From Azonexus sp. (GTDB lineage: Bacteria; Pseudomonadota; Gammaproteobacteria; Burkholderiales; Rhodocyclaceae), in the NCBI GenBank assembly GCA_030696345.1, contig JAUYSK010000027.1, positions 124,001-188,000 on the forward strand: a DNA stretch of 64,000 nucleotides. Reading direction: 5' to 3'. The notes beneath the pieces were generated by a model. That model worked only from the letters and a program-made list of their open reading frames with translations, had not been told where the DNA came from and did not search any database. Positions 1 through 8,441 of this stretch are shown here, in pieces (the first letter of the stretch is position 1; every line of letters starts with the position of its first letter). The position numbers were made by a program, and so were the translations under genes.

Positions 1-11
1 CGTTCCCTCGC

Positions 12-287
12 TTATTGATGGTTGTCGGTGAAAGGCAGCAGCGCCAGGAAGCGGGCGCGCTTGATGGCGGTACCCAATTGGCGCTGATATCCAGCCTTGG
101 TGCCGGTCAGACGAGCCGGCATGATCTTGGCGTTTTCCTGAATGAATTCCTTCAGAACATCCACATCCTTGTAGTCGATCTGTTCGACTTTTTCTGCCGT
201 AAAGCGGCAGAATTTACGGCGCTTGAAGAGACCATTGCCGCGCTTCTTTTTCTTGTCGTCATCCTTCTTCTTGAAGAATCGAGCCAT
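12..287 (-). CDS. rpsR: 30S ribosomal protein S18
   Basis: Small-subunit ribosomal protein of 91 residues that binds next to S6 on the platform of the 30S subunit. The start is basic (MARFFKKK) and the core RRKFCRFT followed by [12 protein letters not shown] and the C-terminal [24 protein letters not shown] pattern is the S18 signature. The ATG is preceded by a good ribosome-binding site (GAAGGAAACGAAA). It is the third gene of the rpsF-priB-rpsR operon, and its start lies inside the 3' end of priB (29 bp overlap). The eleven bases beyond its stop contain GAGGG in its reading direction, which could be the ribosome-binding site of rplI just outside the window. Confidence 0.97.
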   Translation of the reverse strand: MARFFKKKDDDKKKKRGNGLFKRRKFCRFTAEKVEQIDYKDVDVLKEFIQENAKIMPARLTGTKAGYQRQLGTAIKRARFLALLPFTDNHQ

Positions 288-588
288 TTTCGTTTCCTTC
301 CAAAAATTCTATTGAATTCACATGCAGTACGGGTGCTTTGCTGTTGCGGCTTCTGGCAGCAAGAAATCCAGTCAGTTTGACTGCCCCGCCAAGGGGTGCC
401 GCCTGTAGCCAGCGGGCAGATTCGCCCAAGGCCAGAACAGCTATTTCCACTTCCACCAGTCGCTCTGTACCGCCTTCAGTCTGCGAGGAGCTATGTTGCA
501 GCTTTCCTTCACTGACTGGCACGCCGGTCGGTGTGTAGCGCAAAGCTTTGCGCTCGACCAGAAAACCGGAGATTTCGATACAGTTCAG
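259..588 (-). CDS. priB: Primosomal replication protein N (PriB), apparent CTG start
   Basis: Single-stranded-DNA-binding OB-fold protein of the PriA-PriB-DnaT replication restart pathway, always found between rpsF and rpsR. The first ATG/GTG/TTG-type start is a TTG at 543, which would remove the first beta strand. In-frame upstream codons encode [19 protein letters not shown], which lines up with the conserved MNRLxLSGTV...LRYTPAGIP start of PriB. The only codon left before an in-frame TAA is CTG at 588, with GGGA about eight bases upstream. I therefore place the start there, giving 109 residues, close to the roughly 100-105 usual for the family. The C-terminal tail [12 protein letters not shown] runs into the rpsR start. 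Identity is secure; the start codon is inferred. Confidence 0.85.
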   Translation of the reverse strand: MNCIEISGFLVERKALRYTPTGVPVSEGKLQHSSSQTEGGTERLVEVEIAVLALGESARWLQAAPLGGAVKLTGFLAARSRNSKAPVLHVNSIEFLEGNENGSILQEEG

Positions 589-623
589 CCGTTATTTCCC
601 AAAAAACCCGTACGAATAATGCT

Positions 624-1007
624 TTAGGCAGCAGCCGGTTCGGCAGGAGCCGCAGCAGCAACGTCACCACCCATCAGGGACTTGGACTTCTCTTCCTTCA
701 TCATCGGGGAAGGAGTCGTCACAGCCGCCTTCATCTTGACGATGAGGTGGCGCAGCACGGCGTCGTTGAACTTGAAGGAATGCTCGAGTTCGTTCAGCGT
801 TTCGCCGTCGCACTCGATGTTCATCATGACGTAGTGAGCCTTGTGGATCTTCTGGATCGGGTAAGCCAGCTGGCGGCGGCCCCAGTCTTCCAGACGGTGA
901 ATCGTACCGCTCTTGGCGGTAACGATGGCACGATAGCGCTCGACCATGCCGGGCACTTGTTCGCTTTGGTCCGGATGGACGATAAATACGATTTCGTAAT
1001 GGCGCAT
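624..1007 (-). CDS. rpsF: 30S ribosomal protein S6
   Basis: Small-subunit platform protein that pairs with S18. The 127-residue product begins [21 protein letters not shown] and contains [22 protein letters not shown], both diagnostic of S6. The tail is Ala/Pro/Glu rich, as in many betaproteobacteria. The ATG has a strong ribosome-binding site (AAAAGGAGATTGC). It is the first gene of the rpsF-priB-rpsR operon, 35 bp ahead of the proposed priB start. An extended -10 promoter lies about 60 bp upstream. Confidence 0.97.
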   Translation of the reverse strand: MRHYEIVFIVHPDQSEQVPGMVERYRAIVTAKSGTIHRLEDWGRRQLAYPIQKIHKAHYVMMNIECDGETLNELEHSFKFNDAVLRHLIVKMKAAVTTPSPMMKEEKSKSLMGGDVAAAAPAEPAAA

Positions 1008-1062
1008 GCAATCTCCTTTTGGGATATACCCTCCGCCATGCGTTCGCGGTAGGGCAAGGTTG

Positions 1063-1097
1063 AAAAGCCCGCGATTATAACAACATTCGCGGGCTTC
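1063..1097 (-). terminator. Rho-independent terminator of the acyl-CoA dehydrogenase gene
   Basis: Ten-base arms AAGCCCGCGA (1065-1074) and TCGCGGGCTT (1087-1096) enclose a 12-base loop. Read on the minus strand, the stem is followed by TTTTCAACC. It lies 23 bp beyond the stop of the acyl-CoA dehydrogenase gene. The loop carries the likely -10 box of the next operon. Confidence 0.6.
1066..1080 (-). promoter_or_regulatory. Extended -10 promoter for rpsF-priB-rpsR
   Basis: Reading the minus strand, TGTTATAAT gives an extended -10 element (TATAAT at 1079-1074) about 67 bases before the rpsF start. No good -35 hexamer is visible, as is common with a TGn extension. The element sits in the loop and arm of the hairpin that ends the upstream acyl-CoA dehydrogenase gene. 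Confidence 0.5.
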
Positions 1098-1119
1098 CGG
1101 GCAAAACGAGACTGCTTAT

Positions 1120-2901
1120 TTAGAAGCTGTCGTCAGCCATTTCAAGCGTGCCGCTAGCACCGGCGACCACGGATTCGGACAAGCCAGCCGCTTGTGTCAG
1201 GAAATGATCGGCAAAGAAACGCGTTGTTGCCAGCTTGGCAGGCCAGAACGGATCGCTCTCGCCTGCCGCAATCCGGGCTCGAGCGATCACAGCGGATCGA
1301 CCGAGCTGCCAGCCACCGGCAACGATGCCCAGCAGATGAAGGAAAGGAACCGCACCGGCATGGGCTGCCTTGGGATCCGTCGAGAAATTGCCGACGATCC
1401 AGGAAACTGCCTTTTCCAGGGCGTCCACCGCAGCATTCTGGCGAGCGCCGATGGCAGCCAGGTCGCCATCAAGCTGAACGGCCGCCGCACGCATGTCGGC
1501 GATCACTGCCTTGATGGTAACGCCCTGCTCGCGCGCAATCTTGCGACCGATCAGGTCATTGGCCTGAATCGCTGTCGTACCCTCGTAGATAGTGGTGATT
1601 CGGGCATCACGCAGATGCTGGGCGGCACCGGTTTCCTCGATGTAACCCATGCCACCATGTACCTGAACGCCAAGTGAGGCGATGTCGATGGCACTTTCGG
1701 TGCACCAGCCCTTGACGACCGGAATCATCAGATCGGCAAAGGCCTGGCCTTTCTTGCGCGCCACCTCGTCCGGATTGCCGTGGGCATTATCCTGTGCGGC
1801 CGCCGTCACGTAAGCCAAGGCACGCATGGCTTCAATTCTGGCGCGCATGGACATCAGCATGCGGCGCACGTCCGGATGTTTGATGATCGGCACTTTCGGT
1901 CCGCCACGAACACCGACTTCCGTGCCCTGAACGCGATCCTTGGCATAGGCGGCGGCGCGCTGGTAGGCACGCTCGGCATCCCCCAGCCCTTCCAGACCGA
2001 CATTGAAGCGGGCCGCGTTCATCATGATGAACATGTACTCGAGGCCACGATTCTCTTCGCCGACCAGCGTACCAATCGCACCGCCGTGGTCGCCGAAGGC
2101 CAGAACGGCAGTCGGACTACCGTGAATACCCAGCTTGTGTTCGATCGAGACACAGAAGACATCATTCCGCTCACCCGGCGAGCCATCAGCCTGGAGCATG
2201 AATTTGGGCACGACGAACAGCGAAATTCCCTTGACACCTTCCGGCGCATCGGGTGTTCGGGCCAGCACGAGATGGACAATGTTGTCCGTCATGTCGTGCT
2301 CACCGTAGGTAATAAAAATCTTCTGACCGAAAATCTTGTAGGTGCCATCCCCAACCGGCTCGGCACGACTGCGCACCGCGGCGAGGTCTGAACCTGCCGA
2401 AGGCTCGGTCAGGTTCATGGTCCCGGTCCATTCACCGGAAACCAGGTTCGGCAGATAGGCAGCCTTTTGCTCGTCGGTACCGGCAATCATCAGGGCTTCA
2501 ATGGCACCCTGCGTCAGCATCGGACAGAGCGAGAAGGCATGATTGGAAGCCTTCCACATCTCGCTGACGGCCGTCGACAATAAGCGGGGCAAGCCCTGAC
2601 CACCAAATTCCGGATCGCAACCCAAACCGTTCCAGCCGTTATCGACGAACTGCCGGTAAGCCTCCTTGAAGCCCGGGGACGTCGTGACAACAGTGTCTTT
2701 CCATTTGGCGCCATTCTTGTCGCCAACAGCATTCAGCGGAGAAAGTACCTCACCGGAAAATCTTGCTGCCTCTTCCAGAATGGCATCGACGACATCCGGT
2801 GTCGCCTCCTCGCAGCCCGGCAATGAAACCACCTGTTCAAGGCCGGCCAGTTCCTGCATGACAAAACGGATATCCTTCAGCGGAGCAGTGTATTCACTCA
2901 T
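1120..2901 (-). CDS. Acyl-CoA dehydrogenase, long DmdC-like form
   Basis: Flavoprotein of 593 residues that introduces the alpha-beta double bond into an acyl-CoA and passes electrons to ETF. The N-terminal extension of about 75 residues, the FAD-binding segment (MNLTEPSAGSDLAA, then KIFITYGEHD) and the C-terminal extra domain fit the long dehydrogenase family that includes DmdC (3-methylmercaptopropionyl-CoA dehydrogenase) and long FadE-like enzymes. The catalytic glutamate is expected in TTIYEGTTAIQAND. The gene ends a five-gene minus-strand run that starts with etfB-etfA, so ETF is its probable electron acceptor. The substrate cannot be read from the sequence. It starts 14 bp after the FimV-like gene and is followed by a terminator. 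Confidence 0.9.
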   Translation of the reverse strand: MSEYTAPLKDIRFVMQELAGLEQVVSLPGCEEATPDVVDAILEEAARFSGEVLSPLNAVGDKNGAKWKDTVVTTSPGFKEAYRQFVDNGWNGLGCDPEFGGQGLPRLLSTAVSEMWKASNHAFSLCPMLTQGAIEALMIAGTDEQKAAYLPNLVSGEWTGTMNLTEPSAGSDLAAVRSRAEPVGDGTYKIFGQKIFITYGEHDMTDNIVHLVLARTPDAPEGVKGISLFVVPKFMLQADGSPGERNDVFCVSIEHKLGIHGSPTAVLAFGDHGGAIGTLVGEENRGLEYMFIMMNAARFNVGLEGLGDAERAYQRAAAYAKDRVQGTEVGVRGGPKVPIIKHPDVRRMLMSMRARIEAMRALAYVTAAAQDNAHGNPDEVARKKGQAFADLMIPVVKGWCTESAIDIASLGVQVHGGMGYIEETGAAQHLRDARITTIYEGTTAIQANDLIGRKIAREQGVTIKAVIADMRAAAVQLDGDLAAIGARQNAAVDALEKAVSWIVGNFSTDPKAAHAGAVPFLHLLGIVAGGWQLGRSAVIARARIAAGESDPFWPAKLATTRFFADHFLTQAAGLSESVVAGASGTLEMADDSF

Positions 2902-2915
2902 GAGATCACATCATC

Positions 2916-4697
2916 CTATTCAATACGATTGGAGGTTTCCTTGAGTTCGATAAGGAAAAGCGTTTCCTCAACGACGGGGAGTGCAAAACCAAGACGTTTG
3001 CCACCGCGATTGTCGCGCAACAACTGATAGAGGTAGCCGACCACGTCGCCTGTTCCCCATAGTTCGCAGATCATGCTCATGATGCGCGGCATGTCTTCAA
3101 GGGATTCGGGGCGGGGCGCTACCGGGAGAGGCGCATCGCCACCATCAAGCGCAAAATCCACGGATTTTGGCGTGGCTACTGATTGAGCCACATCCCATTG
3201 TTGCACTTCAACGTTGAAGTGTTGATTAAGATTGGTCGCAACCGTCTCAAATTCAGAACGCATGCCCGCCATCCGGTAAACATCCATTAGCCGAATCCAG
3301 GGCTGCAAAGCTTCCTCCGGATTATTGTCGATGTATTCCTGAAGCGCCTGAGCCGCCCCTTTTACCCGACCAAAGGACAGCATGATGTCGGCCAGTTCCA
3401 TAACGGGATTAGCTTCGAAATGCTCGTCAACCGTCGTAGAACTGATCGACATCACCGACTCTTGAGTAACGGCGGGCACGTTGTGATAAATGTTCGTAGG
3501 CTTGCCCGAACCGTGCGCACCACCATCAAGCTCGAGATCGACCGGCGTCGCCATGCCCGTAAAAGAAGGCTCGACATGCAGATCTACCTGACCGGCATCA
3601 TCGAACTCATCAATATGCTGGGGATCAACAGCAATCGCCGGCGCCAGAAGCTGAAACTCCTCCTCGACCCGACGTTGCTGCCGTTCACGATAATTTTTCC
3701 AGCCTAGCCAAGCACCAATGCCGAGCAGTGCGCCCAGCAAAGCACCGTAAAGGCTCCATTCAGAAAGACCGGACGATTCTTCAATAGCAGGAGCTGGCAG
3801 GCGCGCCGGCTTGACAACATCCACCCCAACGGGAGGTATCGCCGGCTGAACCTTTGGCGAATCCGCGACGGGCACTTGTGTGCCCTCGGCAGGCGACCCT
3901 TTTTCCACACGCTGGGCAAATTCAACAGCACGCTGCTGCAATTCACCTAGCGTGGCTTCCATATTGCGCAACTTTTCCGCCGTTGCCAGCTGGCTTGTTG
4001 CCTGCTCGTTCAGCACCATCAGCATCCGGAACTCAAGACGAAGAATCTCGCGCTGCGCTTCTTTCACCTCTTTCACGGAAAACAGTTCAGTCGCCAGACG
4101 CAACGATGGCTCCCCGACATCAACGCCGCTCGACAACATCACTCGATCCGGCATCCCTGTCGCAGCATGTCGCCCCGCCTGACGACGCGGAACCAAACGC
4201 TGAGGGGCATCATCCGATCTCGCGGCTACGGGAATATGCCGGGTGTTGCGCGACGCGCTACGACTGTCGGAGGAAATTGAAGCCTCACGCAACGGCCGCG
4301 GATCTACAACGGGAGGCGCGCCATCCTTGACAGGCGAGGCAAGCAAGACGTATTGGCGAGAAACTTCCTGGCCGCATCCAATATGTACAGCCAACTCCAG
4401 AATGGGTTCGCTGAGCGGGACATCGGAGCGTATCTCAAGAACCAGCGGTTTTCCCTTGCGGACAACCAGAGTAGCCTTTTTCAACCAGGGTAGATCACCA
4501 GTACTTTTGGGCTGTATCAGGCGAAAGCAGGAAGACTCGATATTTTGATTGTCAGCACCGAGAAGCTCAATTTCGAGCCGCGGTCGATCTCCGAGATCAG
4601 GATTACCGCGCAGCTCACCCAAGCCAACCGCTGATACCCCGCTTGAAACAACGAGAAAAACCAGCGACAGAAAGCAGCGAAAAGCCCGAAAATTCAA
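2916..4697 (-). CDS. FimV-like membrane protein without LysM
   Basis: An N-terminal signal peptide ends near VSA/VGLGELRG, followed by a FimV-type N-terminal beta domain (LGELRGNP..RLEIELLG). A coiled coil spans roughly residues 210-265 and one transmembrane helix lies near residues 315-335 (LYGALLGALLGIGAWLGW). A cytoplasmic acidic region follows, with a TPR-like C-terminal part (ELADIMLSFGRVKGAAQALQEYI). This is the FimV/HubP layout, in which the cytoplasmic tail organises polar proteins or pili, but the peptidoglycan-binding LysM domain is missing. The reading frame opens at a TTG at 4712. I chose the TTG at 4697 because GAGGG sits eight bases before it and the signal peptide begins there. 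It lies between a CbiM-like gene and the acyl-CoA dehydrogenase, an odd context for a FimV paralog. Confidence 0.65.
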   Translation of the reverse strand: MNFRAFRCFLSLVFLVVSSGVSAVGLGELRGNPDLGDRPRLEIELLGADNQNIESSCFRLIQPKSTGDLPWLKKATLVVRKGKPLVLEIRSDVPLSEPILELAVHIGCGQEVSRQYVLLASPVKDGAPPVVDPRPLREASISSDSRSASRNTRHIPVAARSDDAPQRLVPRRQAGRHAATGMPDRVMLSSGVDVGEPSLRLATELFSVKEVKEAQREILRLEFRMLMVLNEQATSQLATAEKLRNMEATLGELQQRAVEFAQRVEKGSPAEGTQVPVADSPKVQPAIPPVGVDVVKPARLPAPAIEESSGLSEWSLYGALLGALLGIGAWLGWKNYRERQQRRVEEEFQLLAPAIAVDPQHIDEFDDAGQVDLHVEPSFTGMATPVDLELDGGAHGSGKPTNIYHNVPAVTQESVMSISSTTVDEHFEANPVMELADIMLSFGRVKGAAQALQEYIDNNPEEALQPWIRLMDVYRMAGMRSEFETVATNLNQHFNVEVQQWDVAQSVATPKSVDFALDGGDAPLPVAPRPESLEDMPRIMSMICELWGTGDVVGYLYQLLRDNRGGKRLGFALPVVEETLFLIELKETSNRIE

Positions 4698-4743
4698 GAA
4701 CACGACCCTCAAAGATTAAAATTCTCGCAAATTGTAACCGCGA

Positions 4744-5406
4744 TCAATCGTCCAAATAACGGGAATCACTGAAAGTCACCACCCAATCTGGTCGATATAT
4801 GACAAAAAGCGTTATCACCATGCCTGACAACCAGGCTTCAGAAAAGGCCAGCAGAAGAAAATAAGGGAAGTACTCATTGATCAGGTACTCCCATTCGTAA
4901 GCCCCAGACAAAGCCAGAAACACGGTGACAAAGAAGCCCACACCAATCATTGTCAGTGCCGCCCCGAAAAACCCGTTGGCGAAGATATAAACAAAAAAAT
5001 GCTTTGGGAGAATCGCAGCCTGCAGGCGATAAAGCGCTTGGCTCAGGCCAACGCCGACCCCCGCCACCACCAATGCGTTGGCCGCATAGGCAAAAGGGCC
5101 TGCAGCGCCATTCAGGGTAATTCCTGCAGTTACCAGCGAAAGCCCGATAAATGCCAGATGTGGACCAAAGCTGAGCGTAAACACCGTCGCACCTAATAGG
5201 TGGAATGCCAGACCCGGCTTGACCCCGGCCTTGAGACTCCAGATCAGCGTCAGCAGAACCACCATGCCAAGCCAGACATTCATCTGTTCGGAGTCCTTCA
5301 GCCGCGCCCAGGGGGCTTGCCAAAGACTGCGGGCGAAAAACAGAAACCAGACAGCCCAAGCTGCCCAGTACCATTCTTCGCCCAGCAATGTGTCCGTTAG
5401 ATTCAC
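4744..5406 (-). CDS. CbiM-like (COG3235-type) integral membrane protein
   Basis: A polytopic inner-membrane protein of 220 residues with about six hydrophobic helices. The stretch GVKPGLAFHLLGATVFTLSFGPHLAFIG resembles the core of CbiM-family substrate-capture components of energy-coupling-factor transporters. The residual family of unknown role (COG3235) has the same size and pattern. The metal-binding N-terminal MHIPD of true CbiM is absent, so cobalt or nickel transport is not supported, and no ECF ATPase or CbiQ is nearby. It begins nine bases after the etfA stop, so it is probably co-transcribed with etfBA and the FimV-like gene downstream. Confidence 0.6.
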   Translation of the reverse strand: MNLTDTLLGEEWYWAAWAVWFLFFARSLWQAPWARLKDSEQMNVWLGMVVLLTLIWSLKAGVKPGLAFHLLGATVFTLSFGPHLAFIGLSLVTAGITLNGAAGPFAYAANALVVAGVGVGLSQALYRLQAAILPKHFFVYIFANGFFGAALTMIGVGFFVTVFLALSGAYEWEYLINEYFPYFLLLAFSEAWLSGMVITLFVIYRPDWVVTFSDSRYLDD

Positions 5407-5415
5407 ACGGCAATA

Positions 5416-6348
5416 TTAGCCGACGGCAGCAACCAGTTGCGGCACGGTTTCAAACAGATCAGCCACGAGCCCGTAATCCGCCACCTGGAAGATCGGTGCA
5501 TCGGGATCCTTGTTGATCGCCACGATGACTTTCGACTCCTTCATGCCGGCCAGATGCTGGATGGCACCCGAAATGCCGATCGCGATGTAGAGCTGTGGCG
5601 CAACGATCTTGCCGGTCTGGCCGACCTGATAATCGTTCGGGACAAAGCCGGCATCGACAGCAGCACGGCTTGCACCGAGCGCCGCACCAAGCTTGTCGGC
5701 GAGCGGTTCGAGCAGGGTGTGGTAGTTCTCGCCACTGCCTAGTCCTCTCCCGCCGGAAACGATGATCTTGGCGGCACCGAGTTCGGGACGCTCGGACTTG
5801 GTCAGTTCGCGGTTGGTCAGGGTGCTTTGGGCGGTGTCGGCGGCCGGGCTGATGCTTTCGACCGCAGCACTGTTACCGGTGCCGACGGCATCGAAGGCGG
5901 TGGTGCGGACGGTGATGACCTTGATCTTGTCGGCACTCTGCACGGTGGCGAGTGCATTGCCGGCGTAGATGGGACGAACGAAGGTGTCCGGGCTGTCGAT
6001 ACCAGTGATTTCGGAGATCTGGGCGACGTCGAGGAGCGCGGCGATTCTTGGGCTGAGGTTCTTGCCGAAGGTGGTGGCCGGGGCGAGGATGTGGGTGTAG
6101 CCGGCTGCCTGGGCGATGACGAGGGCGGTGAGGTTCTCGGCGGTCTGGCTTTGGTAGTGGGCGGCGTCGGCCACTTTGACTTTGGCGACGCCTTGCAATT
6201 GGGCTGCGGCCTGAGCGGCGGTATTGCAGTTGCTACCGGCAACGAGAACGTGTACTTCGCCACCGATCTTTTGGGCGGCAGCGACGGTGTTGAGGGTGGC
6301 AGCCTTGAGTTGCTGGTGGTCGTGTTCGGCGATTACAAGAATAGTCAT
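5416..6348 (-). CDS. etfA: Electron transfer flavoprotein alpha subunit
   Basis: FAD-carrying large subunit of ETF (310 residues), which collects electrons from acyl-CoA dehydrogenases and delivers them to ETF-ubiquinone oxidoreductase. The C-terminal FAD domain is clear: [13 protein letters not shown], then [29 protein letters not shown] and [23 protein letters not shown]. The N-terminal domain is the usual nucleotide-binding-like fold. Its ATG directly abuts the etfB stop (TAAATG), so the two subunits are translationally coupled. Confidence 0.96.
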   Translation of the reverse strand: MTILVIAEHDHQQLKAATLNTVAAAQKIGGEVHVLVAGSNCNTAAQAAAQLQGVAKVKVADAAHYQSQTAENLTALVIAQAAGYTHILAPATTFGKNLSPRIAALLDVAQISEITGIDSPDTFVRPIYAGNALATVQSADKIKVITVRTTAFDAVGTGNSAAVESISPAADTAQSTLTNRELTKSERPELGAAKIIVSGGRGLGSGENYHTLLEPLADKLGAALGASRAAVDAGFVPNDYQVGQTGKIVAPQLYIAIGISGAIQHLAGMKESKVIVAINKDPDAPIFQVADYGLVADLFETVPQLVAAVG

Positions 6349-7098
6349 TTAGATCACCTTGGCTTCGTTCTTGAGTTTGTTGATGAGTTCGGCGACGTCG
6401 GCGACCCGGATGCCGGCACTGCGCTTGGCGGGTTCGGCGACCTTGAGGGTGGTGAGGCGCGGGGTGACGTCGACGCCAAGGTCGGCCGGCTTGACGGTGT
6501 CGAGCGGCTTTTTCTTGGCTTTCATGATGTTGGGCAGCGTGGCGTAACGCGGTTCGTTGAGGCGCAGGTCGGTACTGACCACGGCGGGGAGATTGATCTC
6601 GAGGGTTTCGAGGCCGCCGTCGATTTCACGGGTGACGCTGGCTTTGCCGTTGGCGATGACGACTTTGGAGGCGAAGGTGGCTTGCGGCCAGTTTTGCAGG
6701 GCGGCGAGCATCTGGCCGGTCTGGTTGGCGTCGTCATCGATGGCTTGTTTGCCGCAGATGACGAGTTGGGGTTGTTCTTTGTCGCAGAGGGCTTTGAGGA
6801 GCTTGGCGACGGCGAGCGGCTGGAGGTCGACGTCGGTTTCAACGAGGATGCCGCGGTCGGCACCGATGGCCATGGCGGTGCGCAGGGTTTCCTGGCAGGC
6901 GGTGACACCACAGGAGACGGCGATGACTTCGGTGGCGATGCCGGCTTCTTTGAGGCGTACGGCTTCTTCGATGGCGATTTCGTCGAAGGGGTTCATGCTC
7001 ATCTTGACGTTGGCGAGATCTACACCCGAACCATCCGCTTTGACGCGAACTTTGACGTTGTAATCAACTACCCGTTTGACGGGGACGAGAATTTTCAT
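6349..7098 (-). CDS. etfB: Electron transfer flavoprotein beta subunit
   Basis: AMP-binding small subunit of ETF, 249 residues. It shows the family signature near the N-terminus ([20 protein letters not shown], then [17 protein letters not shown]) and the recognition-loop region around [29 protein letters not shown]. An AGGAGAGCTCC ribosome-binding site precedes the ATG. It is the first gene of the minus-strand run etfB-etfA-CbiM-like-FimV-like-acyl-CoA dehydrogenase. The 116-bp region shared with the divergent TetR gene carries palindromic operators that could repress it. Confidence 0.96.
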   Translation of the reverse strand: MKILVPVKRVVDYNVKVRVKADGSGVDLANVKMSMNPFDEIAIEEAVRLKEAGIATEVIAVSCGVTACQETLRTAMAIGADRGILVETDVDLQPLAVAKLLKALCDKEQPQLVICGKQAIDDDANQTGQMLAALQNWPQATFASKVVIANGKASVTREIDGGLETLEINLPAVVSTDLRLNEPRYATLPNIMKAKKKPLDTVKPADLGVDVTPRLTTLKVAEPAKRSAGIRVADVAELINKLKNEAKVI

Positions 7099-7140
7099 GG
7101 AGCTCTCCTTTTTCCTCGATTAATTATATTCAAACCTGTT

Positions 7141-7217
7141 CGTCTGTTTGACAGACGCCCACTCAATCCGCACAATGCCCATACTGTTTCGTATGGAAAC
7201 GCATACGGTAGCGTATG
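7141..7217. promoter_or_regulatory. Palindromic operators between etfB and the TetR gene
   Basis: Three dyads lie in the divergent intergenic region. CGTCTG-N5-CAGACG spans 7141-7157. CCATAC-N6-GTATGG spans 7179-7196. CATACG-N4-CGTATG spans 7202-7217. The last two share the CATAC/GTATG half-site and are centred 22 bp apart, about two helical turns. The final one includes the ATG of the TetR gene, so autorepression is likely. A further dyad, GTTTC-N5-GAAAC (7186-7200), overlaps them. Confidence 0.65.
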
Positions 7218-7838
7218 GAAAATAAACCTGTCAAGTCTCCCGTAAAATCAACATCTTCGACGGCCTCTGGTAAATTGCCAAAGCCACGTGTCCAACTCGA
7301 CCCTGAGCGCTGGATAGAAGCTGCTATCGAAGTACTCGCCCGCGACGGGGTCTCCGGTTTGCGCGTGGAGTTGCTCGCCAAGCGCTGCGGTGTCACCAAG
7401 GGCAGTTTTTACTGGCACTTCAAGGACAGACAGGCCCTGATTGATGCGGTACTCGAATTCTGGAAGGAAGGCCGCATCCGTGATATCGAGAAAACGACCG
7501 CGGTGCTGCCGGGCAAGGAACGCGACCAGTTGCATTATCTAATTGAAGTTTACGGTGCTAGTCGAAACCGCAAGGGCATGGCGATTGAACTGGCGGTCAG
7601 AGATTGGGCCCGCCACGATGCGCAAGCGGCGGCGATTGTTGAATCGGTCGATCTTTACCGTCTTGAATGCACGCAAAAACTGTTTGTCACCGCCGGCATG
7701 TCGGATGCCGAAGCAAAAAGTCGCAGCTTGCTGCTCTATGCCTGCGTTTTCGGTCTTTCGCTGATGCATTACACCCACTTTGACAACGACCTCGCAGATA
7801 TCAAACAACGCATCGCCGAACGCATCATTTCCGACTAG
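7215..7838 (+). CDS. TetR/AcrR-family transcriptional regulator
   Basis: A 207-residue repressor with an N-terminal helix-turn-helix around residues 30-77 (IEAAIEVLARDGVSGLRVELLAKRCGVTKGSFYWHFKDRQALIDAVL), which is the canonical TetR DNA-binding domain, and an all-helical ligand/dimer domain after it. A basic Ser/Thr/Lys tail of about 25 residues comes first. There is no ribosome-binding site before the ATG, and the start codon is part of a palindromic operator. It is divergent from etfBA; TetR regulators in this position often sense acyl-CoAs, but the ligand here is unknown. Confidence 0.9.
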   Translation: MENKPVKSPVKSTSSTASGKLPKPRVQLDPERWIEAAIEVLARDGVSGLRVELLAKRCGVTKGSFYWHFKDRQALIDAVLEFWKEGRIRDIEKTTAVLPGKERDQLHYLIEVYGASRNRKGMAIELAVRDWARHDAQAAAIVESVDLYRLECTQKLFVTAGMSDAEAKSRSLLLYACVFGLSLMHYTHFDNDLADIKQRIAERIISD

Positions 7839-8440
7839 CCGGAACAGGCCGCGATCTTGCCGCTGGCCAACAGCTGTTTTTCCCAGTTCAGCAGGTCGCC
7901 GGTCAATTGCTCGACCGTGGACTGAAGGGCCCTGACCCCACCGACTGAATCCTGGCTATAAGCCGATTTTTCGATCTCAAGATTCAGCTCCGCCAACTGA
8001 CGACGCGACCGGTCCAGCCAGATTGCTCTTCCCTGCAAAACGCCTTTGCTGCGATCCGGAGTGAGAAAAACCTGGCTGAACTCATTGATCTCCACCAGTA
8101 GCAGACATCTGGCACCGACCTGCCCCGAATTCGACATGCCGAGTTGTTGCATCAGGCGCTGTTGAACCATTCTGGCCGGCGCTCCAGCCCAGCGGACTTG
8201 CGAGTATTCGCGCAGACGCGAGGTATCGGCATAGGCCAGCCGATAATTGACACCAAGCGTGTCCATCCAGAGCGGAACACGCACCTCGACCGCAATCGGG
8301 GATTTTCTCTCTTCGCTGACCAACCGCGATGTCGGCATCCCGAGATCGTGGATTGCCAGACCTTTTTCAGCGCCCCGTTTGCCGGAAGTAAAGCAACCGG
8401 CGAGAAAAAGAATACTCAGGAGCAAAGCTAGCCGGCGCAC
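7835..8440 (-). CDS. ABC-type transport auxiliary lipoprotein (PqiC-like, DUF330)
   Basis: Outer-membrane lipoprotein partner of an MCE transport system. The reading frame stays open upstream, but the GTG at 8440, one base after the MlaD stop, gives a clean lipoprotein signal: RRLALLLSILFLAGC with Cys as the acylated residue. The remaining ~185 residues match the ABC_trans_aux pattern of a periplasmic domain (SPIAVEVRVPLWMDTLGVNYRLAYADTSRLREYSQVRWAGAPARMVQQRL). It ends the ppx-MlaE-MlaF-MlaD operon and overlaps the 3' end of the convergent TetR gene by 4 bp. It takes the place that MlaC has in the classical mla operon. Confidence 0.85.
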   Translation of the reverse strand: MRRLALLLSILFLAGCFTSGKRGAEKGLAIHDLGMPTSRLVSEERKSPIAVEVRVPLWMDTLGVNYRLAYADTSRLREYSQVRWAGAPARMVQQRLMQQLGMSNSGQVGARCLLLVEINEFSQVFLTPDRSKGVLQGRAIWLDRSRRQLAELNLEIEKSAYSQDSVGGVRALQSTVEQLTGDLLNWEKQLLASGKIAACSG

Positions 8441-8441
8441 G

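Noticed and set aside
4744-5406. Cobalt/nickel ECF transporter
   Set aside because: The CbiM-like protein lacks the metal-binding N-terminus, and no CbiN, CbiQ or CbiO is nearby.
5827-7245. A 472-residue open frame opposite etfAB
   Set aside because: It is exactly antisense to two well-supported genes, is very Gly/Asp rich, and comes from the strong GC bias at third codon positions.
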